Positions 1 through 5,359 of a DNA stretch of 5,414 bases are shown here, one piece after another. Location: contig LATQ01000170.1 in assembly GCA_001017865.1 (NCBI GenBank), forward strand, positions 1 through 5,414. The letters run 5' to 3'. This DNA comes from Rhodococcus sp. IITR03 (GTDB lineage: Bacteria > Actinomycetota > Actinomycetes > Mycobacteriales > Mycobacteriaceae). The position numbers and the translations under genes were made by a program. Numbering within the stretch: position 1 is the stretch's first letter; each line of letters opens with the position of its first letter. The notes below the pieces were generated by a model. It was not told where the DNA came from. It ran no database searches and saw only the letters and a program-made list of their open reading frames with translations.

Positions 1-54
1 TCTCACCCGTCTCGGGTTCGAATCGGGACACTAAGCCAAATGTCCTAACTCAGG
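1..54. repeat. 54-bp direct repeat, copy 1
   Basis: This matches the stretch at 110-163 with only two mismatches (positions 38 and 42). It cannot be traced further left because the window begins here. It contains GGTTCGAATC and ends in CCTAACTCAGG. One plus-strand frame reads LTRLGFESGH and then TAA at 32-34, as it does in copy 2, so both copies could be the 3' tail of the same gene followed by a conserved end. The spacing of 109 bp would fit a tandem duplication of a unit at least 109 bp long, or two nested insertion-sequence ends. The repeat family is not recognised. Confidence 0.85.
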
Positions 55-109
55 TCAACGGTGCCGTCCAGGACTTTCCGCCGCAGATCCCACCCGTCGG
101 GCTGGAGAT

Positions 110-163
110 TCTCACCCGTCTCGGGTTCGAATCGGGACACTAAGCCGAATTTCCTAACTCAGG
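110..163. repeat. 54-bp direct repeat, copy 2
   Basis: Second copy of the repeat at 1-54. The open frame leading into it starts before the first copy and runs through 54-143, ending ...PVGLEILTRLGFESGH and TAA at 141-143; it could be the C-terminal end of a lost protein. The repeat stops abruptly at CTCAGG, and within about 10 bp recognisable transposase sequence begins. This makes position 163 a likely recombination or insertion junction. No protein family is assigned to the short reading frame. Confidence 0.85.
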
Positions 164-169
164 AGAGAG

Positions 170-325
170 AGTTGGGATGATCGGCAGATCGTCGTCGGTC
201 TGCTCGTCGACCGCACGGGATTTCCCGCTCAAGATCGGATGTTTCGAAGGAAATCATGCCGAAACCCGCTCGATTGTGCCGATCATGTGCAGTTCCAGGC
301 CCGTCAAGACGATTGACGTTCTATA
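170..325 (+). pseudogene. IS1634/IS1549-like transposase fragment
   Basis: A short internal piece of a DDE transposase of the IS1634/IS1549 group (IS4-like). It is recognised from peptide blocks split over two frames: QIVVGLLVDRTGF at 185-223, then PLKIGCFEGNHAETRSIVPI at 225-284, then QFQAR at 290-304 back in the first frame. The family normally reads these as one run, with GFPLEIGCFEGNKAET followed by QFQARH. One extra base near 224 and one missing base near 288 explain the shifts. Stops follow at once (TGA at 314). Only about 50 of several hundred residues remain, so the fragment cannot be active. It lies next to the 3' end of the AIPR gene. Confidence 0.75.
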
Positions 326-351
326 GCGCCTCGAAAGTGATCTTGAAGCAA

Positions 352-2141
352 TCAATTAATAACAAGGTTAGAGAAGTTATCAAATCTCTCCGGGCTCATG
401 GATCGTGTCGCTTCTACCATCGCACTAAACTGTTCAATTGCTTTGGAGACGCGCTCTCTGGACTTAAGTCCTTGATCTGTTGCATCTTTCAAGAACTTTG
501 AGAAGGAAAGCATCATATCTACGACTGGCTGCCATAATCCGGCAGCGTCGACAGGGGAGATGTTCTCTTTAAATATGAGAGAATAATTATCGGTGACTGC
601 ACGTCCGAGTATGGTTTCGATGCAGCTGGAAACTGCGGTGACCAGGAGGCAGTTCGCCCCCCTTGTGCTAAAGAATTGGGCGTGCTCTTTTTGGCTCGCC
701 GTACGTTCCGATGGCGCTATTTTCGTAATGCTCAGTTTGGCATTCTCTACCGATTTAAATAGTCCATACGTGAAAACGATATGTCTCGCCGTCACGTTAT
801 CTCTGAAAACCTTGGTGTAGGTACTGTCATTATCCCAGATTGACCTGGTGTCATTGTACGCCAGATTAGGATCGCCATGGAAAGCAGCCAAGGATTGCGC
901 AACAGCGGAGTCGGGTACAAGCGATTTCGTTTTTCTTGCGATAACATCACTGGTGCTGCCCCTTCGCCCGCCTCTGTATTCGGCGTCCGGAATGCTTTCG
1001 AATTCCGTTCTTAGCTTATGCTGAATCGGATCATTGCTGCGAAAATCGGAGGCCTCGACCTTGTTTTGGGTATTGTTGTATCGAACAATATTTCCAAGTA
1101 TCTCCGTGTCCGAGCATTTTACAAAACGGGCCATAACTCGAGCCGAAGAAATCTTTGAGGCTTGCGTATCAGAAAGCTCGCCGAGTGCGCCAGTTGTTTG
1201 TCCGCCGTTTACGATGCCCGCGCCTGTGATCTGTAAGGATAGAGTTCCTGTCGCGCCATCCGTATTGACTGATAATCGTGCACCAGGATGGTTATCCCGT
1301 TATTGAAAATTGCGAAATTTTCCGGCTGCTCTGTGGCTGTGCCTTTGATTCCGTTGTTAATGTTGTTGGCCTTGCGTACGACGCCTAGATAGTCGCGAAT
1401 ATTAGGCGACATTATTTTAGATTTATGAGTTCTCCACAGGGAGCGCAGTTGATCCGCCGAAATAGCAGTGGAGTATGAACTCCACCCTGTGCCCTTTATT
1501 TCAAATCCGCCAGGTATGGAAAACGTAAACTTATCCGTAATAAGTATAGGTGCTTGAGTGCGTTGGTACTCCTCCTCAAGGCGGCTCTGTCCGATCTCGT
1601 CAAAGGAGACGTCCACCGATGCTGCAGGAAATTCTCGACGAATTATGCTGTCCGCGGTCTGTGCAGCCTGCTCAAGCTCCTCAAGCACGTTCTTCGACTC
1701 TGGGAGATTATGCACATACCAGATCACCATTTCGCGAATGGATCCATCCTGGAGAGCGGAGCGCGCTTCAATCGCAGCACTGCGGAGGGAATCGGGCAGG
1801 GTGTCTACTGCGCCGGAGAGCAACCATGAAACCCCAGTATTCAGGTCACTAGCTTTGTTGGCGGGAGCTTCCTGCTTCGTTGTACGTGACACAAATCCTT
1901 GGGCGACGACCAGGCGACCTCTATCGGGTACTACCGCGACTAGGTCACATTTCTTATCATTGCTGCCATCAGTCAGTGCGTTAGCGGCAAATGTGTCGAC
2001 ATCGTCGAATCCTAATTGCAGTTGCGCGGCAAACAAAAGAAGTCCATTGTCGCCATATTTCTTAAGGTCGTCTCGGGCTTCGAAGGCGGCGTACCCCGGC
2101 AGTCTCGCTGCTCCGGAACCGGTAGTTGGTCGGCTGGCCAT
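352..2141 (-). pseudogene. AIPR-family (abortive infection phage resistance) protein, single frameshift
   Basis: Near-complete AIPR-family gene on the minus strand, broken once. The start is ATG at 2141, 7 nt after an AGGAGG ribosome site; an in-frame ATG at 2195 has no such site. Residues 1-294 (2141-1260) carry FNNGIT at 279-284, a family hallmark. The frame then shifts: the continuation is read from GAT at 1260, giving IVNGGQTT (310-317), NNTQNKVEASDFRSND (356-371) and AAFHGDP (419-425), ending with TGA at 354-352. Restoring one base gives about 596 residues, a usual length for the family. Residues 46-83 resemble a restriction-type nuclease core, but the expected lysine is absent (AQGF). 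AIPR proteins occur in phage-defence loci. The break site is not a slippery sequence, so a mutation or a sequencing error is more likely than programmed frameshifting. Family assignment is strong; activity is doubtful. Confidence 0.85.
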
Positions 2142-2148
2142 CCTTGTG

Positions 2149-2154
2149 CCTCCT
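2149..2154 (-). promoter_or_regulatory. Ribosome binding site of the AIPR gene
   Basis: On the minus strand this reads AGGAGG, a perfect match to the anti-Shine-Dalgarno sequence, 7 nt before ATG at 2141. It decides the start codon in favour of the protein beginning MASRPTTG rather than the 18-residue longer reading from 2195. Confidence 0.8.
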
Positions 2155-2166
2155 GGTCGTACGAGG

Positions 2167-2564
2167 TTAGTCGGCACAGTGTAACTGTGTGACAAAGTCC
2201 CCTGGATCGCTGACTCCGGTCGTCTGCGGCGTAAACAAAGTGGGTACCAATGCGTCGGAACGGGTCAGTAGGGTGACCAGTCCCAGTTGTCGGACCGGGC
2301 CTGGATCGACACCTGAACCATCCGGTTGCCGTGGTCCGGTACGAAGGTACCAGGTACGATGGATCACTGCCAGTCAGCGCCACCCTATCGGTGACGTCGT
2401 CAAGTGCCACGCTGGGGTGCGACGAGTCGAGGAGCCGGACCTGGTCGCAAGGTGTCGACGTCGATCGCGCTCCCCGCAGCAGCCAGGAACTCGCGAATCG
2501 GATCGAGATCGAGGTTCTGGCGGATCATGTCGGCGAGCTCTGTGGGTGTCTTGCGGGAGCTCAC
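2167..2564 (-). pseudogene. Unidentified short gene upstream of AIPR, frame-broken
   Basis: Not recognised. A GTG at 2564 follows GGAGG (2578-2574) by 9 nt and opens VSSRKTPTELADMIRQNLDL and onward for about 40 residues of natural-looking protein. This frame stops at 2402-2400 after a proline- and arginine-rich tail that looks out of frame. From about 2450 the next frame reads better (QVRLLDSSHPSVALDDVTD), and from about 2320 a third frame reads VDPGPVRQLGLVTLLTRSDA and ends with TAA at 2169-2167, 25 bp before the AIPR start. The simplest reading is one gene of about 130 codons with two single-base shifts, co-directional with AIPR. The last join is uncertain because another frame (VSIQARSDNWDWSPY, stop) is also plausible. 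It could be a trimmed remnant of a larger defence-system gene. Confidence 0.4.
2175..2189. promoter_or_regulatory. Perfect inverted repeat, candidate operator before the AIPR gene
   Basis: CACAGT-GTA-ACTGTG is a perfect 6-bp inverted repeat with a 3-bp centre, 34 bp upstream of the AIPR start. Read on the minus strand it lies exactly between TTGTCA (2196-2191, a fair -35 box) and GACTAA (17 bp further on, a poor -10 box). That is a classic repressor position. The palindrome is seen directly; the promoter and a binding protein are inference. It overlaps the last codons of the damaged upstream reading frame, which could be a coincidence. Confidence 0.4.
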
Positions 2565-2568
2565 CTTC

Positions 2569-2770
2569 TCACGCCTCCGGATCGGTCTTAGAGACAATCG
2601 CTTCTTCGAATTCGGCGATCCGGTTGTTCAAGCGGTCGAGCAGCATTCGTAGGTCGACCACGAGTTCGGTGTTGCTCTCCTGCAAGAGAGGAATGCCCCA
2701 GAAGTTCGTAGAGTTTGCGCCACAGCCGCTTGTCTGACGCGCGTCCAGCGGCCAGTTGCACCTCGACCAT
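2569..2770 (-). pseudogene. Unidentified small helical protein gene with one frameshift
   Basis: Not recognised. ATG at 2770 opens MVEVQLAAGRASDKRLWRKL and on to YELLG. The next frame then carries the natural continuation, GIPLLQESNTELVVDLRMLL followed by DRLNNRIAEFEEAIVSKTDPEA, to TGA at 2571-2569. One extra G in the run at 2699-2696 (CCCC on the plus strand) explains the switch. Repaired, it would be 66 residues, mostly amphipathic helix with a leucine-rich, coiled-coil-like second half. Its stop lies 4 bp before the next GTG start, so the two were probably translationally coupled. It could be a complete small protein or the C-terminal tail of a longer one, since the ribosome site before 2770 is weak. 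A homopolymer indel is also a common sequencing error. Confidence 0.45.
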
Positions 2771-2785
2771 CAGCCTCGACCATCA
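2761..2785. repeat. 13-bp tandem duplication at the start of the small gene
   Basis: CCTCGACCATCA occurs twice (2761-2772 and 2774-2785), a period of 13 bp. On the minus strand each copy carries ATGGTCGAGG, so the duplication provides two ATG codons (2783 and 2770) in different frames. Only the inner one, 2770, leads into the protein-like reading. Because 13 is not a multiple of three, any longer frame entering from upstream would be broken here. Confidence 0.8.
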
Positions 2786-2861
2786 ACAGTTACCCTTCGG
2801 CAGGGACCCGCCTTGTGACTTCAGGCCCGTGTGGTGGGGGTTCCTGACCGATCCACGGTGA

Positions 2862-3398
2862 CCACTTCGGCCGAACGGTTCGAACCACGCGTCGTCAATC
2901 CGGCCGGGTCCGGCTCCAGCGGTTCAGCGCTTAGTCATCACGGGCGGTGAACCGCTCCTTCAAGCACGCGCGCTCACGGGCCTGTGCGAGCGACTCCGGG
3001 AGTTCGGATGGTTCATCGAGATAGAAACGTCCGGTAGCGTTTCACCCGGTCCATTGACCAAGCTGATCGACCAATACAACGTGTCACCGAAGCTCAAGCA
3101 CAGCTGCGTCGCGGAGCGAGCCCGCCCTCGATACTCCGTCCTCAACGAGTTCGCTGCGATGGTGTTCGTGGTCGTCAAGTTCGTCGTCCAACAGCCACAG
3201 GACCTGCACGAGATCGACGAATTACTCAAGACTCTGTCGCGGCCGGTCCATCGAGTGCGCGTGTTCGTGATGCAGGAAGGCAGGGCGTTGGACATCCTCT
3301 TGGAGGGGAACATGTTGCTCGTGGATAAGGCCGTTGCCCGCGGCTGGGGCCTGACTCCAGGCTGGCATACGCTGTTGTGGAACGTTGAACGCGGCTGA
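2862..3398 (+). pseudogene. queE: QueE-like 7-carboxy-7-deazaguanine synthase, 5'-truncated
   Basis: QueE is a radical SAM enzyme that converts 6-carboxytetrahydropterin to 7-carboxy-7-deazaguanine, a step towards preQ0, queuosine and deazaguanine-modified DNA. One uninterrupted frame from about 2928 to TGA at 3396-3398 carries RLVITGGEPLLQ (radical SAM GGEP motif, 2940-2954), FIEIETSGS (3012-3038), NVSPKL (3078-3095), VKFVV (3174-3188) and the C-terminal WHTLLWNVERG. This is about 156 residues of a protein usually 200-250 long. The N-terminus with the CxxxCxxC iron-sulfur site is absent. The in-frame stop at 2859-2861 and the lack of any ATG or GTG before the GGEP motif show the 5' end is gone. 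Residues coded from 2862 to 2927 do not look like QueE, so the break is near 2920. The remnant cannot catalyse the reaction. It is divergent from the AIPR operon. Confidence 0.85.
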
Positions 3399-3402
3399 GC
3401 GC

Positions 3403-3441
3403 GGCCTGTCTAGTCGAGACTCAACGTTTTCGGGGCAGGCC
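3403..3441. terminator. Possible weak stem-loop after queE remnant
   Basis: GGCCTG (3403-3408) is matched by CAGGCC (3436-3441), starting 5 nt after the queE stop. The loop of 27 nt is long and contains a smaller GTCT/AGAC hairpin. No run of T follows the stem, so this is a weak terminator candidate at best. Confidence 0.25.
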
Positions 3442-3664
3442 CTAGTCGGACTTATTCTGATCGTCTCGGATTTGATGCCTCAGCCTTTCTCGATAGATGC
3501 GGGCCGCCGTGTCCGACGTGGGCGCGGGATTCATTGTCCGAGAAGACCTGCCCGTTCCACGTGAACACTGGATGATCCAGCGGTTCCCCCACTGTCAGGT
3601 CGGTGAATGCGGCGTCATCGACACCGTCACCCGAATGCTGCGCAAGCACCGTGCCGATAGGTGA
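3442..3664. other. Unassigned stretch with competing short frames
   Basis: No gene can be called with confidence. The plus strand has a 55-residue frame (ATG at 3497, TGA at 3662-3664) beginning MRAAVSDVGAGFIVREDLPV and continuing PREHWMIQRF; it has no clear ribosome site. The minus strand has a 65-residue frame across nearly the same bases, ending near 3452. Both look moderately protein-like and neither matches a family I recognise. The position behind the queE remnant would suit another deazaguanine-pathway gene (queD or queC), but none of their motifs is visible. Confidence 0.3.
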
Positions 3665-3696
3665 TTCAAAGGGGCGCTTGCCGTTCCACGCGGGGC

Positions 3697-3870
3697 ATGT
3701 CGAGACCGGTGTATGCCGCTATCGAGCCTGATTCGGACTACTACAACCGCGGCACCGTCGTCCACCGCGCCGCGGCCACGATCCTCAAGGATCTCACCGA
3801 AGTCTTCGACGAGATCGAAGCCCACACCGATGCGCTTTTCGCGGACCTGATGGGATCCATGGAGATCGTA
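3697..3870 (+). pseudogene. Remnant of an unidentified gene, cut by IS3-type sequence
   Basis: From ATG at 3697 the frame reads MSRPVYAAIEPDSDYYNRGT, then about 35 more residues ending around DALFADLMGS. Third codon positions are almost all G or C across this stretch (GAC TAC TAC AAC CGC GGC ACC GTC), which is typical of a real high-GC gene. After about 3870 the same frame stays open to 4140, but its sequence there is the out-of-frame shadow of an IS3 transposase, so the original 3' part has been lost. The acidic, helix-forming stretch DLTEVFDEIEAHTDALFADL is the most distinctive part. No family is recognised. Confidence 0.4.
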
Positions 3871-3941
3871 AGGAAGTGCGGTCGCCGACCCCTACCGGAC
3901 AGCAGTGCAGGTGGGTATCGCCCAGGTGCGGCTTCGGTCGT

Positions 3942-4196
3942 GCCGATGCCGGCGCGGTCGCCTCGCTTGGCAGTCGCGGCGATTCCTACGGCAACGCTCC
4001 CGCCGAGGCATCCAAATCGCTGTTCAAAGGCCAACTGGTCCGCAACAAGGGCCCGTGGAAGTCGATCGACGACCTTGAGATCGTCGTCGCCGAGTACATC
4101 GACTGGTTTAACACACGCCTGCACGGCGAGATCGGGATGATCCGACCGTCGAAGCCGAACAGTCTCACCACGATTCATATATTCTCGTCGGAATAA
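3942..4196 (+). pseudogene. IS3-family transposase OrfB, C-terminal fragment
   Basis: Recognised by the C-terminal end of the DDE integrase core of IS3-family OrfB: DAGAVASLGSRGDSYGNAPA, then EASKSLFKGQLVRNKGPW, IDDLEIVVAEYIDWFN and RLHGEIGMIRP. The family usually has SVGSxGDSYDNALAE, NKGPW, EYxDWFNxRRLHGEIG. The last catalytic glutamate is present at 4005-4007 (AEA), but both catalytic aspartates lay upstream and are absent. Two small changes mark decay: SYGN for SYDN, and one arginine missing from RRLHGEIG. Sequence before about 3940 no longer reads as transposase in any single frame. The stop is TAA at 4194-4196. Confidence 0.85.
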
Positions 4197-4210
4197 CCGA
4201 GCGGATCAGC

Positions 4211-4240
4211 GAGAGCCTCCATTGAACTTGGGGCCCAACA
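4211..4240 (+). mobile_element. Probable right terminus of the IS3-family element
   Basis: Downstream of the transposase stop the sequence GAGCCTCCATTGAACTTGGG, followed by GCCCAACA, resembles the outer ends of actinobacterial IS3 elements. In those, the complement begins TG..C..CCCC and leads into GATGGAGGC. The end contains an 11-bp palindrome, TTGGGGCCCAA. The matching left end is not seen in the window, which agrees with a truncated element. The exact boundary is inferred. Confidence 0.4.
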
Positions 4241-4299
4241 GTGTGGGTCGTACATGGCCTGCGCAGTGGTCCGACGTCGGGGCGGGTAGGGATGTCCGT

Positions 4300-4506
4300 T
4301 CAGCGCCGCCGATTCTTCAGCGTCGACAGCAGCGCGAACTTCGTGCGAAGTAGAGCGAAGGCCTCAGTATCGCCGGTGACGAGCAGTTCGCGTTCTCGGC
4401 GGTACAGAGCTGCGATCGGTGTCTCGAGTTCGTCGTCGGTCCTCGCGTCGGCCGTCCTGGATCGTCCGTCTTGCCTCGTCCACGCGGCGTACGGCAACAT
4501 ACTCAT
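4300..4506 (-). CDS. Possible small hypothetical protein (68 aa)
   Basis: Not recognised. ATG at 4506 (or the second ATG at 4500) opens a 68-residue frame ending with TGA at 4302-4300. After a polar start (TRQDGRSRTADARTDDELE) the protein looks helical and amphipathic (PIAALYRRERELLVTGDTEA, then FALLRTKFALLSTLKNRRR), with a strongly basic end. No membrane segment, signal peptide or metal-binding motif is seen. The ribosome site is weak. It diverges from the membrane-protein gene, with 96 bp between the likely starts, so the two could share a promoter region. An overlapping plus-strand frame is arginine- and serine-rich and looks like a shadow. It could also be a chance open frame in GC-rich DNA. 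Confidence 0.4.
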   Translation of the reverse strand: MSMLPYAAWTRQDGRSRTADARTDDELETPIAALYRRERELLVTGDTEAFALLRTKFALLSTLKNRRR

Positions 4507-4591
4507 TCTGACGCAACCAGCGTGAACGGAAGATCGTCCTCCGATAATTTCGGCCTACCGATGGTCGATGTGTTGGCGGTCTGGGGGCCTT

Positions 4592-4597
4592 GGAGGG
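4592..4597 (+). promoter_or_regulatory. Ribosome binding site fixing the membrane-protein start
   Basis: GGAGGG lies 5 nt before ATG at 4603. The other in-frame starts, ATG at 4471 and 4561, have no purine-rich site before them, so 4603 is preferred. Confidence 0.6.
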
Positions 4598-4602
4598 ACA
4601 GG

Positions 4603-5244
4603 ATGGAATCGGGCGACTGGGCCACTTGGGTGGGTTCGATCGGTGGTGTGGTAGGTGCGGTCGGCACGATTGCGGCTTTGGTTTGGGCGGTGCGCAGCAG
4701 TCTTGAGGAAGCTAGGAAGTCGCGCGCTCTTGCAGCCGAAGCTGAGGAAGATCGACGCACTGAGGAGCGCGAGCGGACACGGAGTCAAGCTCAACAAATC
4801 TACGGGTGGATTGGAGAACCTCCGCCGTCAACAGCTCGTACGTTCGCCGAGGCTAACAACGTCGGTATTTACCTTGGTAACTCGTCCGACGAGCCCGCCT
4901 ACAACGTCGTGGTTTATCTAGTGTGGGTACAGGGTGCCGCCTACCGCACTGGTGAAGATGCCGAGTCTTACGCAGATGGCATCGCAAACGGCGGATTCAG
5001 CATCTACTCAATCCGCACGGTCGTTCAAAGTTTGCCCCCGGGCCGCTTTGTCATTGAGATGAAGGGCCCTGACAATTCTCCCATGCAGGGCGAACTAGGG
5101 GTGGAAGTCGCGTTCACCGATCGGGCCGGTAGACACTGGGTTCGACGCGCTACGGGCGAACTTGATCAGCTTCAGGAGAATCCGATCGGCCACTACGGCA
5201 TCCACCGGCCGCTTACATACGACACCGCAGTGCCCGTCGCTTAG
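4603..5244 (+). CDS. Membrane-anchored coiled-coil protein of unknown function
   Basis: Intact gene of 213 residues with start ATG 4603 and stop TAG 5242-5244. The open frame extends upstream to 4471, but the ribosome site supports 4603. Residues 6-30 form one hydrophobic, glycine-rich membrane helix (glycines at 11, 14, 15, 18 and 21) with no signal-peptidase site, so the protein is probably anchored by its N-terminus. Residues 31-65 are a highly charged helix rich in E, R and A, a likely coiled coil. Residues 66-213 look like a globular beta-rich domain, with NNVGIYLGNSSDEPAYNVVV and the block FTDRAGRHW (171-179). From memory, similar F.D..G..W blocks close many unnamed actinobacterial membrane proteins. 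The charge balance suggests the soluble part is cytoplasmic (inference). No catalytic motif is visible. The gene stands alone between IS remains. Confidence 0.8.
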   Translation: MESGDWATWVGSIGGVVGAVGTIAALVWAVRSSLEEARKSRALAAEAEEDRRTEERERTRSQAQQIYGWIGEPPPSTARTFAEANNVGIYLGNSSDEPAYNVVVYLVWVQGAAYRTGEDAESYADGIANGGFSIYSIRTVVQSLPPGRFVIEMKGPDNSPMQGELGVEVAFTDRAGRHWVRRATGELDQLQENPIGHYGIHRPLTYDTAVPVA

Positions 5245-5274
5245 CGGCAACCTGGGACGAGAATCGCGTGTCGC

Positions 5275-5291
5275 GACTCTTGAGTCTCAAG
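5275..5291. terminator. Overlapping palindromes after the membrane-protein gene
   Basis: Two inverted repeats overlap: GACTC-TT-GAGTC (5275-5286) and CTTGAG-T-CTCAAG (5279-5291), 30 bp after the stop codon. Either could fold as a short hairpin, and the two are mutually exclusive. There is no T-rich tail and the loops are very tight, so a terminator or a protein-binding site are both only possibilities. Confidence 0.3.
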
Positions 5292-5359
5292 GTGACAGGT
5301 GCCAATGAGTAATGTCGAGTTAGTCGATCAGTTCCGGATTCTTGGGGTTTATTCCCTTC

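Noticed and set aside
10..35. tRNA-like GGTTCGAATC core in both 54-bp repeats
   Set aside because: The bases on either side do not pair to form a T-stem, and no acceptor, D or anticodon arm can be built around it.
1..163. CRISPR array
   Set aside because: There are only two copies, 54 bp long and with mismatches, and the sequence between them reads as part of an open frame. No further units follow.
1245..1275. Programmed ribosomal frameshift in the AIPR gene
   Set aside because: No slippery X XXY YYZ heptamer or obvious following stem is present at the frame change.
1558..2184. Long plus-strand open frame of 208 codons
   Set aside because: It lies antisense inside the AIPR gene and its serine- and arginine-rich composition is that of a shadow frame.
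2189..2737. Plus-strand open frame of 182 codons
   Set aside because: Composition is rich in S, R, G and P, there is no ribosome site, and the opposite strand has better protein-like readings with start signals.
2877..2886. Perfect palindrome GGTTCGAACC upstream of the queE remnant
   Set aside because: It is only 10 bp, with no promoter or gene start nearby, and is likely by chance in GC-rich DNA.
3741..4178. Minus-strand open frame of 145 codons
   Set aside because: It is the complement of the IS3 transposase fragment, a common source of falsely annotated proteins.
4543..4548. GATAAT as a -10 box for the membrane-protein gene
   Set aside because: No acceptable -35 element lies 16-19 bp upstream, so the match alone is too weak to list.
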